NCBI GenBank assembly: GCA_016806645.1
Contig: JACSYO010001013.1
Coordinates: 1,860,001 to 1,924,000, forward strand
Source: Ophiodon elongatus
Taxonomy: Eukaryota; Chordata; Actinopteri; Perciformes; Hexagrammidae
Length of the DNA stretch: 64,000 bases
Reading direction: 5' to 3'
Shown here: positions 24,001 to 32,800 of the stretch, piece after piece
Layout of the letters: the number at the start of each line of letters is the position of its first letter
Numbering within the stretch: the stretch's first letter is position 1
Translations under genes and position numbers: made by a program
The notes under the pieces: generated by a model
Seen by the model: only the letters and a program-made list of their open reading frames with translations
What the model was told of the DNA's origin: nothing
Databases searched by the model: none

Positions 24001-25445
24001 AAACTTAAAACTTCATCCAGGGTTAAGCTGCATTCACACCGGATCAGGTAGTGCAGCGTAAACGCCAGTCTTCCCATTCATTTCAGTGGGGTTAGAGCAC
24101 TTTGGCTACAGCAGTGGGGACCACAAGGGGTGCCGAAAAAAGCTGAAGTGCAAAGTTGATAAAGAATCAAATTTTGTAATTTGTTCTCCAAAGTGATCCA
24201 GGGCTGTACAACCCAGGTGTTTCCTGGTGTGAATGCAGCCTACTTGTTTATACAAAGACCTCTGATCTCTACGACAGGAAATGTAGTGTAAACCTATACT
24301 TGATTTGTAATTATTAGCAACGGTACTGATCCGTGATTCTAGTAATAACTTTGTATTTTAGGTATACTTACACAATGAACGTCCTGCCAGCAGGTTTTAC
24401 TCCACCAAGCGGAGTACGACGGACGATCACAGACGAGTGTTTCGGGATGTGGGCTTCATCATCGGTGTATTCTGCAAAACATGACACAAATTATAGTTAC
24501 GACATAAAACATTGTTCAGTAGAATACGTAGCAAAGTAACTTGGGACCAGACCAACAAAAAAAAGGTGTATAAAGTTAATCAGTTGTGTACACAGTGTCT
24601 TAATACACCACATTAGATGTTACGTTGTTTTATATCACATAAGAGCTCAAAAAGAGGGCAGTGGAGGAGTTTACTATGGCTTGCAAAGTCTCAAAATTTC
24701 AATTTAGGCTGTGAAAAAATATAACAATAACTAAAAGATAACATGAATGATTCAGAATCCTTTTTTAGTATATATTTTTTTATGAATCACCTGGTACATT
24801 TGGTAGTTGATACAAATAATATTACAATATTAGCAGCTTGACATTTCAAAAGAAACCTGGCTCAGAAAAATATTAATATAGTCAATCTAGACAAGTGGTA
24901 TGGACCTAAAACAACCGATTGAACCATTTGGAAATGTTATTTATCCTTTTAAAGGAAATATTTATCATAAGTGTTATTTTTCTGCTCTTTCATGGTTATA
25001 CGAATTCTTGAGGGTTTTGGGACTTGTTTCCATTTTATTTTATGACGTATGATTGACCCCGTCAACAAATCGAGAAAACAAGTGACAGATTCATAAACAA
25101 TGAAAATAGTCCTTAGTTTCAGCCCTCGAGTGGTGTATCACAATAAATAGCATGCCATTTTACCTCTGTCCTAATGTTGAGACAGGCGAAAAATGACCAC
25201 CTGCTATCCACTGTTACTCCCACAAACAAGGGACGACATGTTCCCTGAACATCTCAAAACGTGTCAGCTGACCACATACCTTCTCGAGTCTGCGCATTGG
25301 TGATCTGCAGGTCGCAGTCTGTGGCCTTGAGGCGCTCTCGGCCCATAATCTGCCTCTTAAGCTCGTTGAGGGTGATATGCAGGCCATCGAAAGTGACAGT
25401 GTTGTAGTCCAGTTTGGAAGAGAACTTATAGTGAACACACGACAT
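11003..25445 (-). CDS. rbbp6: RBBP6, RB-binding E3 ubiquitin ligase / 3'-end processing factor (complete, 20 coding exons)
   Basis: Nuclear protein that joins pre-mRNA 3'-end processing and acts as a RING-type ubiquitin ligase; binds RB1 and p53 in mammals. Coding exons in transcript order: 25280-25445, 24372-24471, 23896-23935, 21196-21237, 20966-21054, 20726-20822, 20488-20630, 20149-20321, 19540-19643, 19026-19414, 18889-18937, 17995-18052, 17771-17906, 17354-17677, 17081-17176, 15337-16975, 13781-14676, 13596-13666, 13381-13468, 11003-12008. All junctions keep phase and sum to 5,706 nt, 1,901 codons plus stop, somewhat longer than human (about 1,790). Domains: DWNN ubiquitin-like fold (residues 1-80, MSCVHYKF), CCHC zinc knuckle (161-174), RING/U-box (about 258-305), proline-rich region, RS domain (from 669), WEKEYADWYNQFYK block, lysine-rich tail with KKHKKHKKHKKHKKH. 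The extra length includes a polyglycine tract in exon 13 and tandem repeats in exon 17. Start is the family-invariant MSCVHY. Confidence 0.97.
13781..14676 (-). CDS. rbbp6: rbbp6 exon 17 with in-frame tandem repeats
   Basis: Opens with VKPLTQRRIKLNRDLGRKGS, matching the mammalian KKIKLNRETGKKIGS region, so position in the gene is secure. It contains two consecutive in-frame arrays, seven copies of ASGSDR followed by ten of GTASSDR (about residues 1,318-1,431), then unique Ser/Arg/Lys-rich sequence. Ends in phase 2 before GTGTGG. Flanking exons 13596-13666 and 13381-13468 are short and serine/lysine-rich. Confidence 0.92.
14029..14366. repeat. Coding minisatellite: 21-bp x10 and 18-bp x7 arrays
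   Basis: On the plus strand the 21-bp unit GTCAGACGACGCCGTGCCTC(G/T) repeats ten times almost without change. It is followed by seven copies of an 18-bp unit CTGTCCGATCCCGAAGCT. Both unit lengths are multiples of three, so expansion or contraction keeps the rbbp6 frame. Copies are nearly identical, with one A-to-C change in the 18-mer array, which suggests recent homogenisation. Confidence 0.97.
15337..16975 (-). CDS. rbbp6: rbbp6 exon 16 (RS domain and RB-binding region)
   Basis: Largest internal exon, 1,639 nt, equivalent to the giant exon of mammals. Starts with Arg-Ser dipeptides (RSRSYSRSPFSRSPYSRSRS), typical of splicing/processing factors. A Gly/Pro/Ala repeat follows (GPGAGAGPGPGQGPGAG), then the conserved PPYELKGPSPGGNERWERER and WEKEYADWYNQFYKDYD. 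Next are KTKRVKKRRTGDDSES, GDATPVRDEPMDE (exactly conserved core), long Lys/Ser stretches and a Pro/His/Arg-rich end before GTGGGT at 15336. Confidence 0.95.
17771..17906 (-). CDS. rbbp6: rbbp6 exon 13 with polyglycine tract
   Basis: Reads GHQTRPHQSHR, then 21 glycines, one valine, 8 glycines, then RPWER. The mammalian protein has only a short GGG before RPGWE here, so the tract appears to be an expansion of that site. Glycine codons mix GGA, GGT and GGC in blocks, so part of the run grew by triplet slippage. Flanks are clean: acceptor TTCTATTAG, donor AG/GTAAGA, phase 2 to 2. The next exon (17354-17677) carries the proline-rich segment PPPPALVPPVYPAP. Confidence 0.93.
19026..19414 (-). CDS. 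rbbp6: rbbp6 exon 10 (post-RING linker, Pro/Ala-rich)
   Basis: Begins AVNNFKNETGYTKHVRKQVQ, nearly identical to the segment after the mammalian RING finger, then HSRQQDPLLAHIP. It continues into a Pro-Ala repeat (PAPDPAPAPAPVTVPAPAPA) that is much less conserved. Ends in phase 2 before GTAAGC. Confidence 0.93.
19540..20321 (-). CDS. rbbp6: rbbp6 exons 8-9: RING/U-box ubiquitin-ligase domain
   Basis: Exon 8 (20149-20321) and exon 9 (19540-19643) split the RING inside a cysteine codon. Visible ligands: ELLCPICNDLMTDAVVIPCC, GNSYCDEC, and HTCFTCRQSDVSP. All zinc-binding cysteines expected for RBBP6 are present. The last knuckle reads CFTC where mammals have CPTC. The exon-8 start carries the acidic serine stretch DQSSSEDETDPIPDE. 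Confidence 0.95.
20726..20822 (-). CDS. rbbp6: rbbp6 exon 6: CCHC zinc knuckle
   Basis: Encodes CFRCGKAGHYIRQC (residues 161-174), a canonical CX2CX4HX4C knuckle. It is preceded by GPPPAHYT, as in other vertebrate RBBP6. Junctions CA/T (phase 2) and ATG/GTAATT (phase 0). Confidence 0.95.
21238..23895 (-). other. rbbp6: rbbp6 intron 3 (2.66 kb)
   Basis: Largest intron before the zinc knuckle. It holds the possible read-through tail of a short isoform (to 23707, ATTAAA at 23614-23609). Near its 3' end (about 21,297-21,420, minus) is a coding-like acidic stretch that I cannot assign. No other gene seen. Confidence 0.6.
23896..25445 (-). CDS. rbbp6: rbbp6 exons 1-3: DWNN ubiquitin-like domain
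   Basis: Exon 1 (25280-25445) begins MSCVHYKFSSKLDYNTVTFD. Exon 2 (24372-24471) gives EYTDDEAHIPKHSSVIVRR. Exon 3 (23896-23935) gives DRSDTAVVGSSRP. Together they form the complete DWNN domain. Donors are GTATGT, GTAAGT and GTATGT. If exon 3 is not spliced, translation continues VCKTNPKSTH... to a stop at 23707, which parallels the DWNN-only isoform known in human. Confidence 0.95.
24026..24240. mobile_element. Small palindromic MITE-like element in rbbp6 intron 2
   Basis: The left end GCTGCATTCACACCGG is matched in inverted form by the right end CCTGGTGTGAATGCAGCC. Total about 215 bp with no open frame of interest. The terminal motif and size fit a short non-autonomous DNA transposon. Superfamily not assigned. 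Confidence 0.6.
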
Positions 25446-25859
25446 TTTAACAGGTCTAAGCACTTAAGTCAATCAAGCACAAGAGAAAAAAAAAAACACA
25501 GGCCTGGTATGATAAAATAAAAACAGCGTCAACACTGAACACAGCTAAATCTGGTGACTTTAATGTGTAAACTTTCTTTATATGCGCTGAAACACTGTAG
25601 ACAACAGGAGGTGGGTGTAAGGGGGGGAAGGGTTCAGATCGCAGAAAGCCGAAAGAGTCCTTGTTATTGCCAACAAAAAATAAACGAGACGCGAGGCCAG
25701 GGCGCCATTGAGCGGCGTCGTGTGCCTCGTCAGTTCTTTAGAGTCCGGTTAAACATAACGGGGTGCGTCCAGGAGAGTCCAGCTCAAAGTAAATCTACCA
25801 CAAAGGGGGGTGAAGGGAGGCAAAGTCCGTCGTGAACAGTCTTTTTGGGGGAAAGCCCG

Positions 25860-26480
25860 GGCCTCTGTGTAGCTAACAGCGGGCCTGGGGTTCCCAGAGC
25901 ATCAGTCCTTGAATTGTTTGCCTTGTAGTTACAGTTCTTTATTCAAGACAAACCCACTAGTGAGCTCCACGAAAAGTCCACAAAACGGCGTGAAATCTTC
26001 CGCAAGCGAGTCCACAAACGTGACGTCGAATTGAGATATCCTGTTTAAATGATAAATTAGCTAGTTAGCTAACGCCAAGGCAAGCATGCTACACCTCGAG
26101 ATCAGCTAACGTTACTTCGAACACAACATGAAACTTGCCCATCAAAAGCTAACAGCTAACGGCTAACAGCTAACGGCGCTAAGCTAACAATGTTGCCTAA
26201 ATTTCGCTGTCGAATGACGTAACCAAGCGCAGCAGTTAGGTCGCCGGGACGCAACGGTTCCTCTTCTTCAAACGGCCATCTTCCGTCGCGTGAAGTCGAA
26301 AGTTGGGCATCCGCGTTTAATCTTCAATTTAAATCCATAAAATCCATTTCGATGATCCGAACAGCTCCTCTCCTCGCCGTTTCATCAAAATGGCGTAGGT
26401 CGGAACCGGAAGTGTGCCGGGGTTCTTCCGAAGACGACGCGTGAGGGCGAGAGGCTTCACTTCGGTCGGTTTCAAAATGG
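25860..26480 (-). promoter_or_regulatory. rbbp6: rbbp6 CpG-island promoter and 5'UTR region
   Basis: CpG-rich stretch directly upstream of the rbbp6 start codon. It carries CGGAAGATGGCC on the minus strand (26285-26274), a combined ETS and YY1-like motif. On the plus strand it has an ETS core CCGGAAGT (26406-26413) and AAAATGGCG (26387-26395). These motifs are usual in TATA-less housekeeping promoters. The transcription start probably lies near 26.3-26.4 kb. A tract TTTTTTTTTTTCTCTTG followed by TTAG 10 nt before the ATG leaves open that the 5'UTR is spliced. Confidence 0.65.
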
Positions 26481-26519
26481 AAGTGCACTTCCGTCAGAAC
26501 AGTGGATGAAACGTTTGGC

Positions 26520-27300
26520 AGTTAGTAACGGCTGTTCATCTTTTTATTTTATGTTATTTAATAAAAAAAAATTGCAGGGACCTGCTTCCATAATATGGAA
26601 TGCCATTCTATCTAATAATACATTTATAATAAAAAAGTCCTCTTGTAAAATGTATAATAATAAATAAATACATTTATATTAATACATAAATGAATATACC
26701 TATTAAATAAGGCCTGAACAATAAATGTAAATATAACTTAATCACAGGAGTTCAATAAATACTTATTTTAATTGAATGGGGCGTTTCTCAAATAATACTT
26801 TTATATCTTTATTTCAGGAAACTTTCATCTCCTAATCCACTGGGAGACTACCTTCATTTAGTGTTACAACTTGTGCTGTTGCTTTGGTCCGTGGTCTGTA
26901 TCTGTGGGAAAATCACCACCCATTTATTTGAATAAAAAATATTTAAGTAAAAAAAAATATTTGGCATTAGGAAATAAAAGTCCCTGAAATAAACAAATGT
27001 GGAATTAGAAAATAAATGGCCCTGAAATAAATAAAACTAGTACTTTGAACATTTTCAATGTTTTTAATATTTCAAATATTTAAATAAAAATCTATTTATT
27101 GAACTAAATTGATTCATTTATATTTATATTTATTCATATATTTATTGCCTCGTTCATTTATTTCATAGCCGCAAGTATTTATTTTATAGGCAAATGTTTG
27201 CATTTATTATTATTGTTATTTAAATAGCATGCCAATATCATAATATCAGGTGCTGATTTAGCACACGCATAGTTCTTAAATATTTATTTATTCATCTAAT
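26520..27300. repeat. AT-rich region with AAATAAAT-type repeats
   Basis: Very AT-rich, dominated by degenerate AAATAAAT / ATTTATTT motifs, with a segment (GGCATTAGGAAATAAAAG) resembling one at 53.0 kb. No gene seen up to the tRNA at 27,624. Confidence 0.5.
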
Positions 27301-27623
27301 AAATCAATTGATCCATCTATAATCTGTAGTTTAGCCAACTTTCATTCTAATTGCATGTGTCTCGTTGAACCAGCAAACCCTATGCTTGCCTTTGTGTTGG
27401 ACGTTAGCAGGGCAAAGGTTTCAAAATAGATGGGAACGATCTTGTTTTACTGATGTTCTTTGGCTGTTCAAACACGTTGTCCAGGAGCATTAATGCATCT
27501 TTGTGCTAGTTTGTCGGCTATTATTTCATACAGGGATTTATATCATCCATCCAGTACTATATATATCTATGGAATATGACGTACACGGTGATGAAAGTTA
27601 GGTGTATGTGCGGTCTAATTGTA

Positions 27624-27705
27624 GGTAGCGTGGCCGAGCGGTCTAAGGCGCTGGATTAAGGCTCCAGTCTCCTCGGAGGCGTGGGTTCGAATCCCACCGC
27701 TGCCA
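27624..27705 (+). tRNA. tRNA-Leu, anticodon AAG
   Basis: 82 nt. Acceptor GGTAGCG pairs with CGCTGCC, discriminator A. A box TGGCCGAGCGGTC and B box GGTTCGAATCC are intact. The anticodon stem CTGGA/TCCAG encloses TTAAGGC, giving anticodon AAG. It has the long variable arm (TCTCCTCGGAGGC) of leucine tRNAs. A T-run follows five bases after the end (GGTTTTG), which suits RNA polymerase III termination. Closely matches the vertebrate tRNA-Leu-AAG as remembered. CCA is not encoded, as expected. Confidence 0.97.
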
Positions 27706-28260
27706 AGGTTTTGTCATTGTACTAGTTATTAATATGCAAGAAATGGAAATGGAAATATATACAGAAGAAACAAATAACTAACATTATTCCAGTAGACTGT
27801 AAATCTTCAATTAAACCTGTAATTGAAATTGAAGGTGTTCCACCCCCCTCATTACTTGATGGTTTTGTAGTGTATTGCCATGTATGGATAGTAAATAATA
27901 TCACACTTATTAGATACTAAGTACAAATTTAAAGTGACCTTTTTATTAATGCACTAATCAAACATTTTCTTTTCTTTTCCCAATGCATCAAATGAGAAAT
28001 GTGCAATGTTAGCAGTGTCTACGGACAAACCCACAAGGAATTATCTCCTCAGTTCTGCAACTTCAGCACCTCTCAGCTCACTGTTTTGGTCCAGTCTCAC
28101 TGGGGTTCATCTACCCTGGTTCCAGTCCCAGCAGACACCATTCTGCACCAAGCACCAAATGGAAGCAAGACAAAGTTATCAACTAGCTACTCAACACAAC
28201 ATGGATTAATCTGTTTATTTCTCCATATAGACTGAAGACTTGCCTTGCTATTGTATTTTT

Positions 28261-28342
28261 TAGAGGTCGGCCGAGCAGTCTTAGGTGCTGGATTAAGGCT
28301 CCAGTCCCTTCGGGGGTGTGGGTTTGAATCACACCGCTGCCA
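28261..28342 (+). pseudogene. Decayed tRNA-Leu(AAG) copy
   Basis: Same order of blocks as the intact gene 0.56 kb upstream: GGCCGAGCAGTC, GCTGGATTAAGGCTCCAGTC, CTTCGGGGGTGTGGGTTTGAATC, then CCGCTGCCA (listed as blocks with small changes). The 5' acceptor strand is lost (TAGAGGTC instead of GGTAGCG), the A box has a G-to-A change and a T insertion, and the B box reads GGTTTGAATCA. It cannot form a normal acceptor stem, so it is probably non-functional. Confidence 0.85.
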
Positions 28343-29185
28343 GTAATGCTTGTGAAGTAATAATAACAAGCAATGTACCAGGACTTTGAGTCATACATAA
28401 AAGAGAAATATGATTTTTGTTTACTCAATGAGCATTGCTTTGTCCTGTGGACAATATACAGTACACTGTGAAATAGTGAATGCATGTGAACCCACGTGAG
28501 GTGGTTTGTTGCTACAGGTGACATGGTGTCCAGTATGTGTGATGATGTTGATTGTCTTGTGTGGTCAGTACATGATGTGAGCGTACTCATCAAAACCGCC
28601 TTGAATGTCCGCCCGCGTGATGCTGCTGCTGCCATGGTAACGCATCAGTCTGCCTGCTGCTGTCCTGCTGTCGAAGCTGTTCATGCTGTCCTATCATCAT
28701 CTCTAACACCGCTCACTCATGCACGTTCACACACAAAGTCTTCCTGTTTTTCACTCCAGGGAGGGGGGTCAATTTTATTTTGATCACTTGATTTTATATT
28801 TGCATGGACATTTTCTTTCTGTGCCCACTCATACAAGGACAGATATTTGAATATTCTCTCTCTCTCAGACACCTGAGATGTGCAGTGTACAGCACAAAAG
28901 CAACAACACTGCCCCTCAAACCACGCATTAGTTCTCCCCCAAGCACATTTTGAGTTAACTCATCAACTTTATTTGTAAACAGAGACTCGGTGGCAAAGCC
29001 ATAAGGGCTCCCTTTGTTACACTTATGCTCACATGCTTATGCAATACACACATCAAACAGACACAGCGAGAGACCGATTGAGAGGGATCTAATGCATTTA
29101 ATGGGGTTTCGATTTTGAGCTTAGGTCCACAAAAAACGAGGACAGGAAATGGACATTGTTAGTCATGTCATTCCCAGATGTTTGT

Positions 29186-29194
29186 TTGTGTGTG

Positions 29195-29245
<51 letters not shown>

Positions 29246-29312
29246 GTGTGTGTGCGTGCATGCGTGTGCATGTGTGTGTGTGTGTGTGTGTGTATTTGTG
29301 TGTGTCTTTTGT
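29186..29312. repeat. (TG)n microsatellite, about 125 bp
   Basis: TG repeat with CG, CATG and ATT interruptions, about 0.5 kb beyond the cacng3 stop codon. Confidence 0.95.
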
Positions 29313-29654
29313 TTCTATGTGATAGTTTATTATCTTCATGAACCGCTCCTCCTTCCTGTCTCTCTCTCTCTCTGCATGACTGTCCGTCTCAAACACACAT
29401 TGCTGTAATTATACACACACTCGTTCGCACACACACTACGGATATACTGTAGATAATGTAATAGCATAGCAAACTGACATACAAAGAGCATACAAATATG
29501 CATTTTGTTGAACAGTCTCTGATTCCAGCTTGGTTTTGTATCATTGCAAATTTAATATTTTGCAGTTGTGGACTGTTGGTCAGACAAAACAATCCCTCTG
29601 GAGACGTCAAACTCGGCACCGGGAAACTGTGGATGTGATTTTTTCTTTTTATCA

Positions 29655-29660
29655 TTTATT
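29655..29660 (-). terminator. cacng3: Candidate cacng3 poly(A) signal (AATAAA)
   Basis: AATAAA on the minus strand 155 nt after the stop codon. Another AATAAA lies at 29331-29326 past the TG repeat. The first gives an unusually short 3'UTR for a brain gene, so the true end may be further left. Confidence 0.4.
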
Positions 29661-29814
29661 GTCTGACAGATCATTCCGTGCAGGCCTATTCCGGTCTCCA
29701 AAGTCTCTCCTTCTTTTTCTTTTTTTCTTTTTAACAAGTAAGACTTCCGTTCATGTAATGTTCTCCTCTCACAGAAGGTCCTCTTGTGTTTTACGTCCTC
29801 CGCTCCCTCTCCCC

Positions 29815-32800
29815 TCAGACGGGCGTGGTCCTCCTGTTGGCGGCACAGTTTCCCGGCAGCATCTCTATGTTGTTGAGAGTTGCTACGGGAACTAAATCAT
29901 CCACAGCCATGTCCATCTTCGCGTCCTTGAGAGGCGAGGTCAAGGTGTAGAGCATGAAATCCGAGCCCACTGTCACTGGTGTTGGCAAACCTGCCATGGC
30001 TTTGGATTCGGCTGAGATGGACGGCTCTCGGTCTCGCACCAAGGACGCCCGAAAGGAGTGTGAGACCGAGTCCGCTGCGCTGTGGTTGCTCCTGCAGCTG
30101 TACTGGCGCGAGCGGTTGTGGTAGTAGCGGTTGCGGTAGTAAGATGAGCTGCGAGAGATGGGCGGTTTATTGAAGGACGGCCGGCCTTTAGTGCGCAGCT
30201 GTCTGTGCTTTTCTATGAACACGTGCACCGCAAGGACGCCCACCATCTCAGCCAGCACGAAGGACAGAGCCCCAAAATAAAAAGACCAGCCATAGGAGTA
30301 GCTCTTCTTGTTGTCGCTCTGGCTGGGGTCGCCCGAGTTGGCTGATATGTACACGATGATGCCAATAATGTTACTGAGACCTGGACGAGTTGAGAGAAGA
30401 GAAGAGGGTCAGATGCGTGATAAATACTGTGAATACATGCACATTAGACGTGTGTGTGTGTGTGTGTGTGCGTGTGTGTGCGTGTGTTTCTGACCTGCAG
30501 AGACAAAGAGTATACCCGCGCTGAGGATGACGTTGTAACGTGACTTGTAGAACTCGCTGGCGGCCACACACACACCTCCGAGAAACAGCAGTCCCACACT
30601 GAGGATGGGGAAGAGGCTGGAGGCTCGCACTGCGCCTGAGGAGAGGAGAATGTGGGGTTACACGTAACATTTGAAAACCTGAGACTTCCACTACAGTTGT
30701 TGGATCTCGCGGTTACATGTGCACATTCGTTACCCACGTAGTAAATACTCCGCAGCGTCCTGCTGATAGTCTGCATCTTCAGCAAAGTGATCAATGTCTT
30801 TGCAAACGCCCCGAAAAGTCCCTGCAGAAAAAAACAAAAGACAAAGAAATACATTACAGAACATCCGATTGATAACTTCCTCGGCTCTGTTTTTGACCCA
30901 GCACACTCTGCCTTCTCTAACAATGACTTGCATAATACTGAATGTGATGCTACCAACTGTATTGATTTTTTTTCCTGCTTTTATACATGCAGAGGCTAAT
31001 TTTTACATTTCTCACATCTCAATTTTAGTTCACTAGGAAGTCCAATTAAGACTGAATATGTCCTTTTTCTGAGGAAAAAAACCAAAATGAACCAAAATCC
31101 CCACAATAACTATTCATCCATCCATAATAAACTAATGACAGGAGGATGTTTTCTATATTAGAACTCACACGATAGATCGGACTCTCAACATGTTCAATAA
31201 AACTGTTGGAGGCATTTTGAACTGACCAACCTTCACGTTTCGCTTTCCAAGAGCAAACTGAAGGGACCTCAGATTAGTGTTGATAGTGCTCTTATTTACT
31301 GATCGGCCTTGTAGCACTTAGAGGTAATTATGTCAAAAGACAACTAACCTCACGTTCTACTGTATATCATTTCAGAACCTGGTAGTACTCTGAGGGGTTT
31401 TGAAGAGAGTTGACTTGATGTAATTTGTACAACTTTCCAAGACCAAACATTCTTCTTGGGCAACCTGAGTTAAATTACTCAACGTTACATATTCTGGATT
31501 ATTACAGTGTCTTTAGAAAATCGTAATTTCTCTGTGTGATGATAACCTTCAAAGAGAAAAAGAAAGGAGCCGTCAAATGCAGAAACGTGAGCACAGCAAA
31601 CAGCGCTGACATCCCTGAGCTTAAGTTTACATCACTGCACAGCCAGGAGCCTCAAGTCAGCCGACCTGAGGGACCTGGAGGGAGAACAAAGGGTCAGGGG
31701 GTCAGGGCCGGCCCATTCAGGGCTTTCCAGACAAACAGGAGAACAATCAGGACTAGCTGCCGTGACAACACTCAGAAAAAAAGGTGCTAACTAGAACCAT
31801 TGGGTTATTCAGCTTGTCCCCATAGGAGATCCCTTTTTGGTTCCCGGTAGAACCTTTTATACCATTCAGATGGTTCTACCTAGAACATAAAGGGTTATAC
31901 CTACACCATCCAAGAAAGAATCCAGCTAGAACTTCCGATCACAAGTTCTAAAGAGAACCCTTCAGTAATTTAATATACAAACCCAGAACCCTCAACAGAA
32001 CCTTCCACCTTCTAACGATGCTAAAAAAGAACACACCCAGGGTGTTGTAATGTACCAAAAACCCTTTTGTGTTCTAAAGGTTTTTATCTAAAACACACCT
32101 CGGGTTCCTCGTGAAACGTTCAAAGAACCGGGGACTGATGTGGCGCAGAACAACCTACAACATTCCTGGCTCACAATCACAGTTTGGTTCAAGGGGTGTG
32201 TGGGCTGGGTTCCTTTTAGCACCCATGCTTTCAAAAATCCTTGAACAACTCTTTCTTCCAAAAAAGGGTTCTTTGGAAGAAAAGGGTTCTTAAAGGGAAC
32301 CTTTATTCTTAAGCTATGTGTCATTGCTACATTACGAGCGGTAAAAGCCTTGCGAACACAGCAGTACAAAGAACTCTTGAGAAACCCTTTCTTCAAAAAA
32401 GGGTATTTCAAAAGCAAATGGTTCTGTGTAGGACATCACCCCTTTTCACGAAGAACCCTTTTGGAACCCTTATTTCTAAGAGTGACAACCTCTAAAGGCT
32501 TTGATGTACTTTAACTCCTCTGAAGAGTCAAAAATCAGCTGCACACATCCTCCCTCCTCCCGATAACCTCTGGCCCAGCAGTGCCTTTCAGCATTTGCTC
32601 ACACGGGGCTGTATTGACAATTATGTCCCTACATGCTGCACTGATTGACCAGTATTGATGATGTGACTCGGTCGCCATGGTTACCGAAATAAAACTCATT
32701 CAGTGAGCTACAACTCGGCCACGGTGAACAGGTCAGAGATAAAAAAGATCCTGAGAGAGCATTTATTCAAATTATCGTCAGGATACAAAGAGAGATGAGG

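Larger units (their letters stand above)
27706..29654. other. Intergenic region between the tRNA and cacng3
   Basis: Apart from the tRNA pseudogene and the TG microsatellite at 29.2-29.3 kb, no gene recognised. Confidence 0.6.

Noticed and set aside
28183..28635. 150-codon minus frame overlapping the tRNA pseudogene
   Set aside because: Includes the tRNA-like sequence and repeat debris; no coding character.
29156..29408. Overlapping Cys/Val and His/Thr frames at the TG repeat
   Set aside because: Pure microsatellite translations; the same applies to frames at 5.7-6.2, 7.2-7.9, 35.3, 36.4, 46.5, 54.3 and 58.0 kb.
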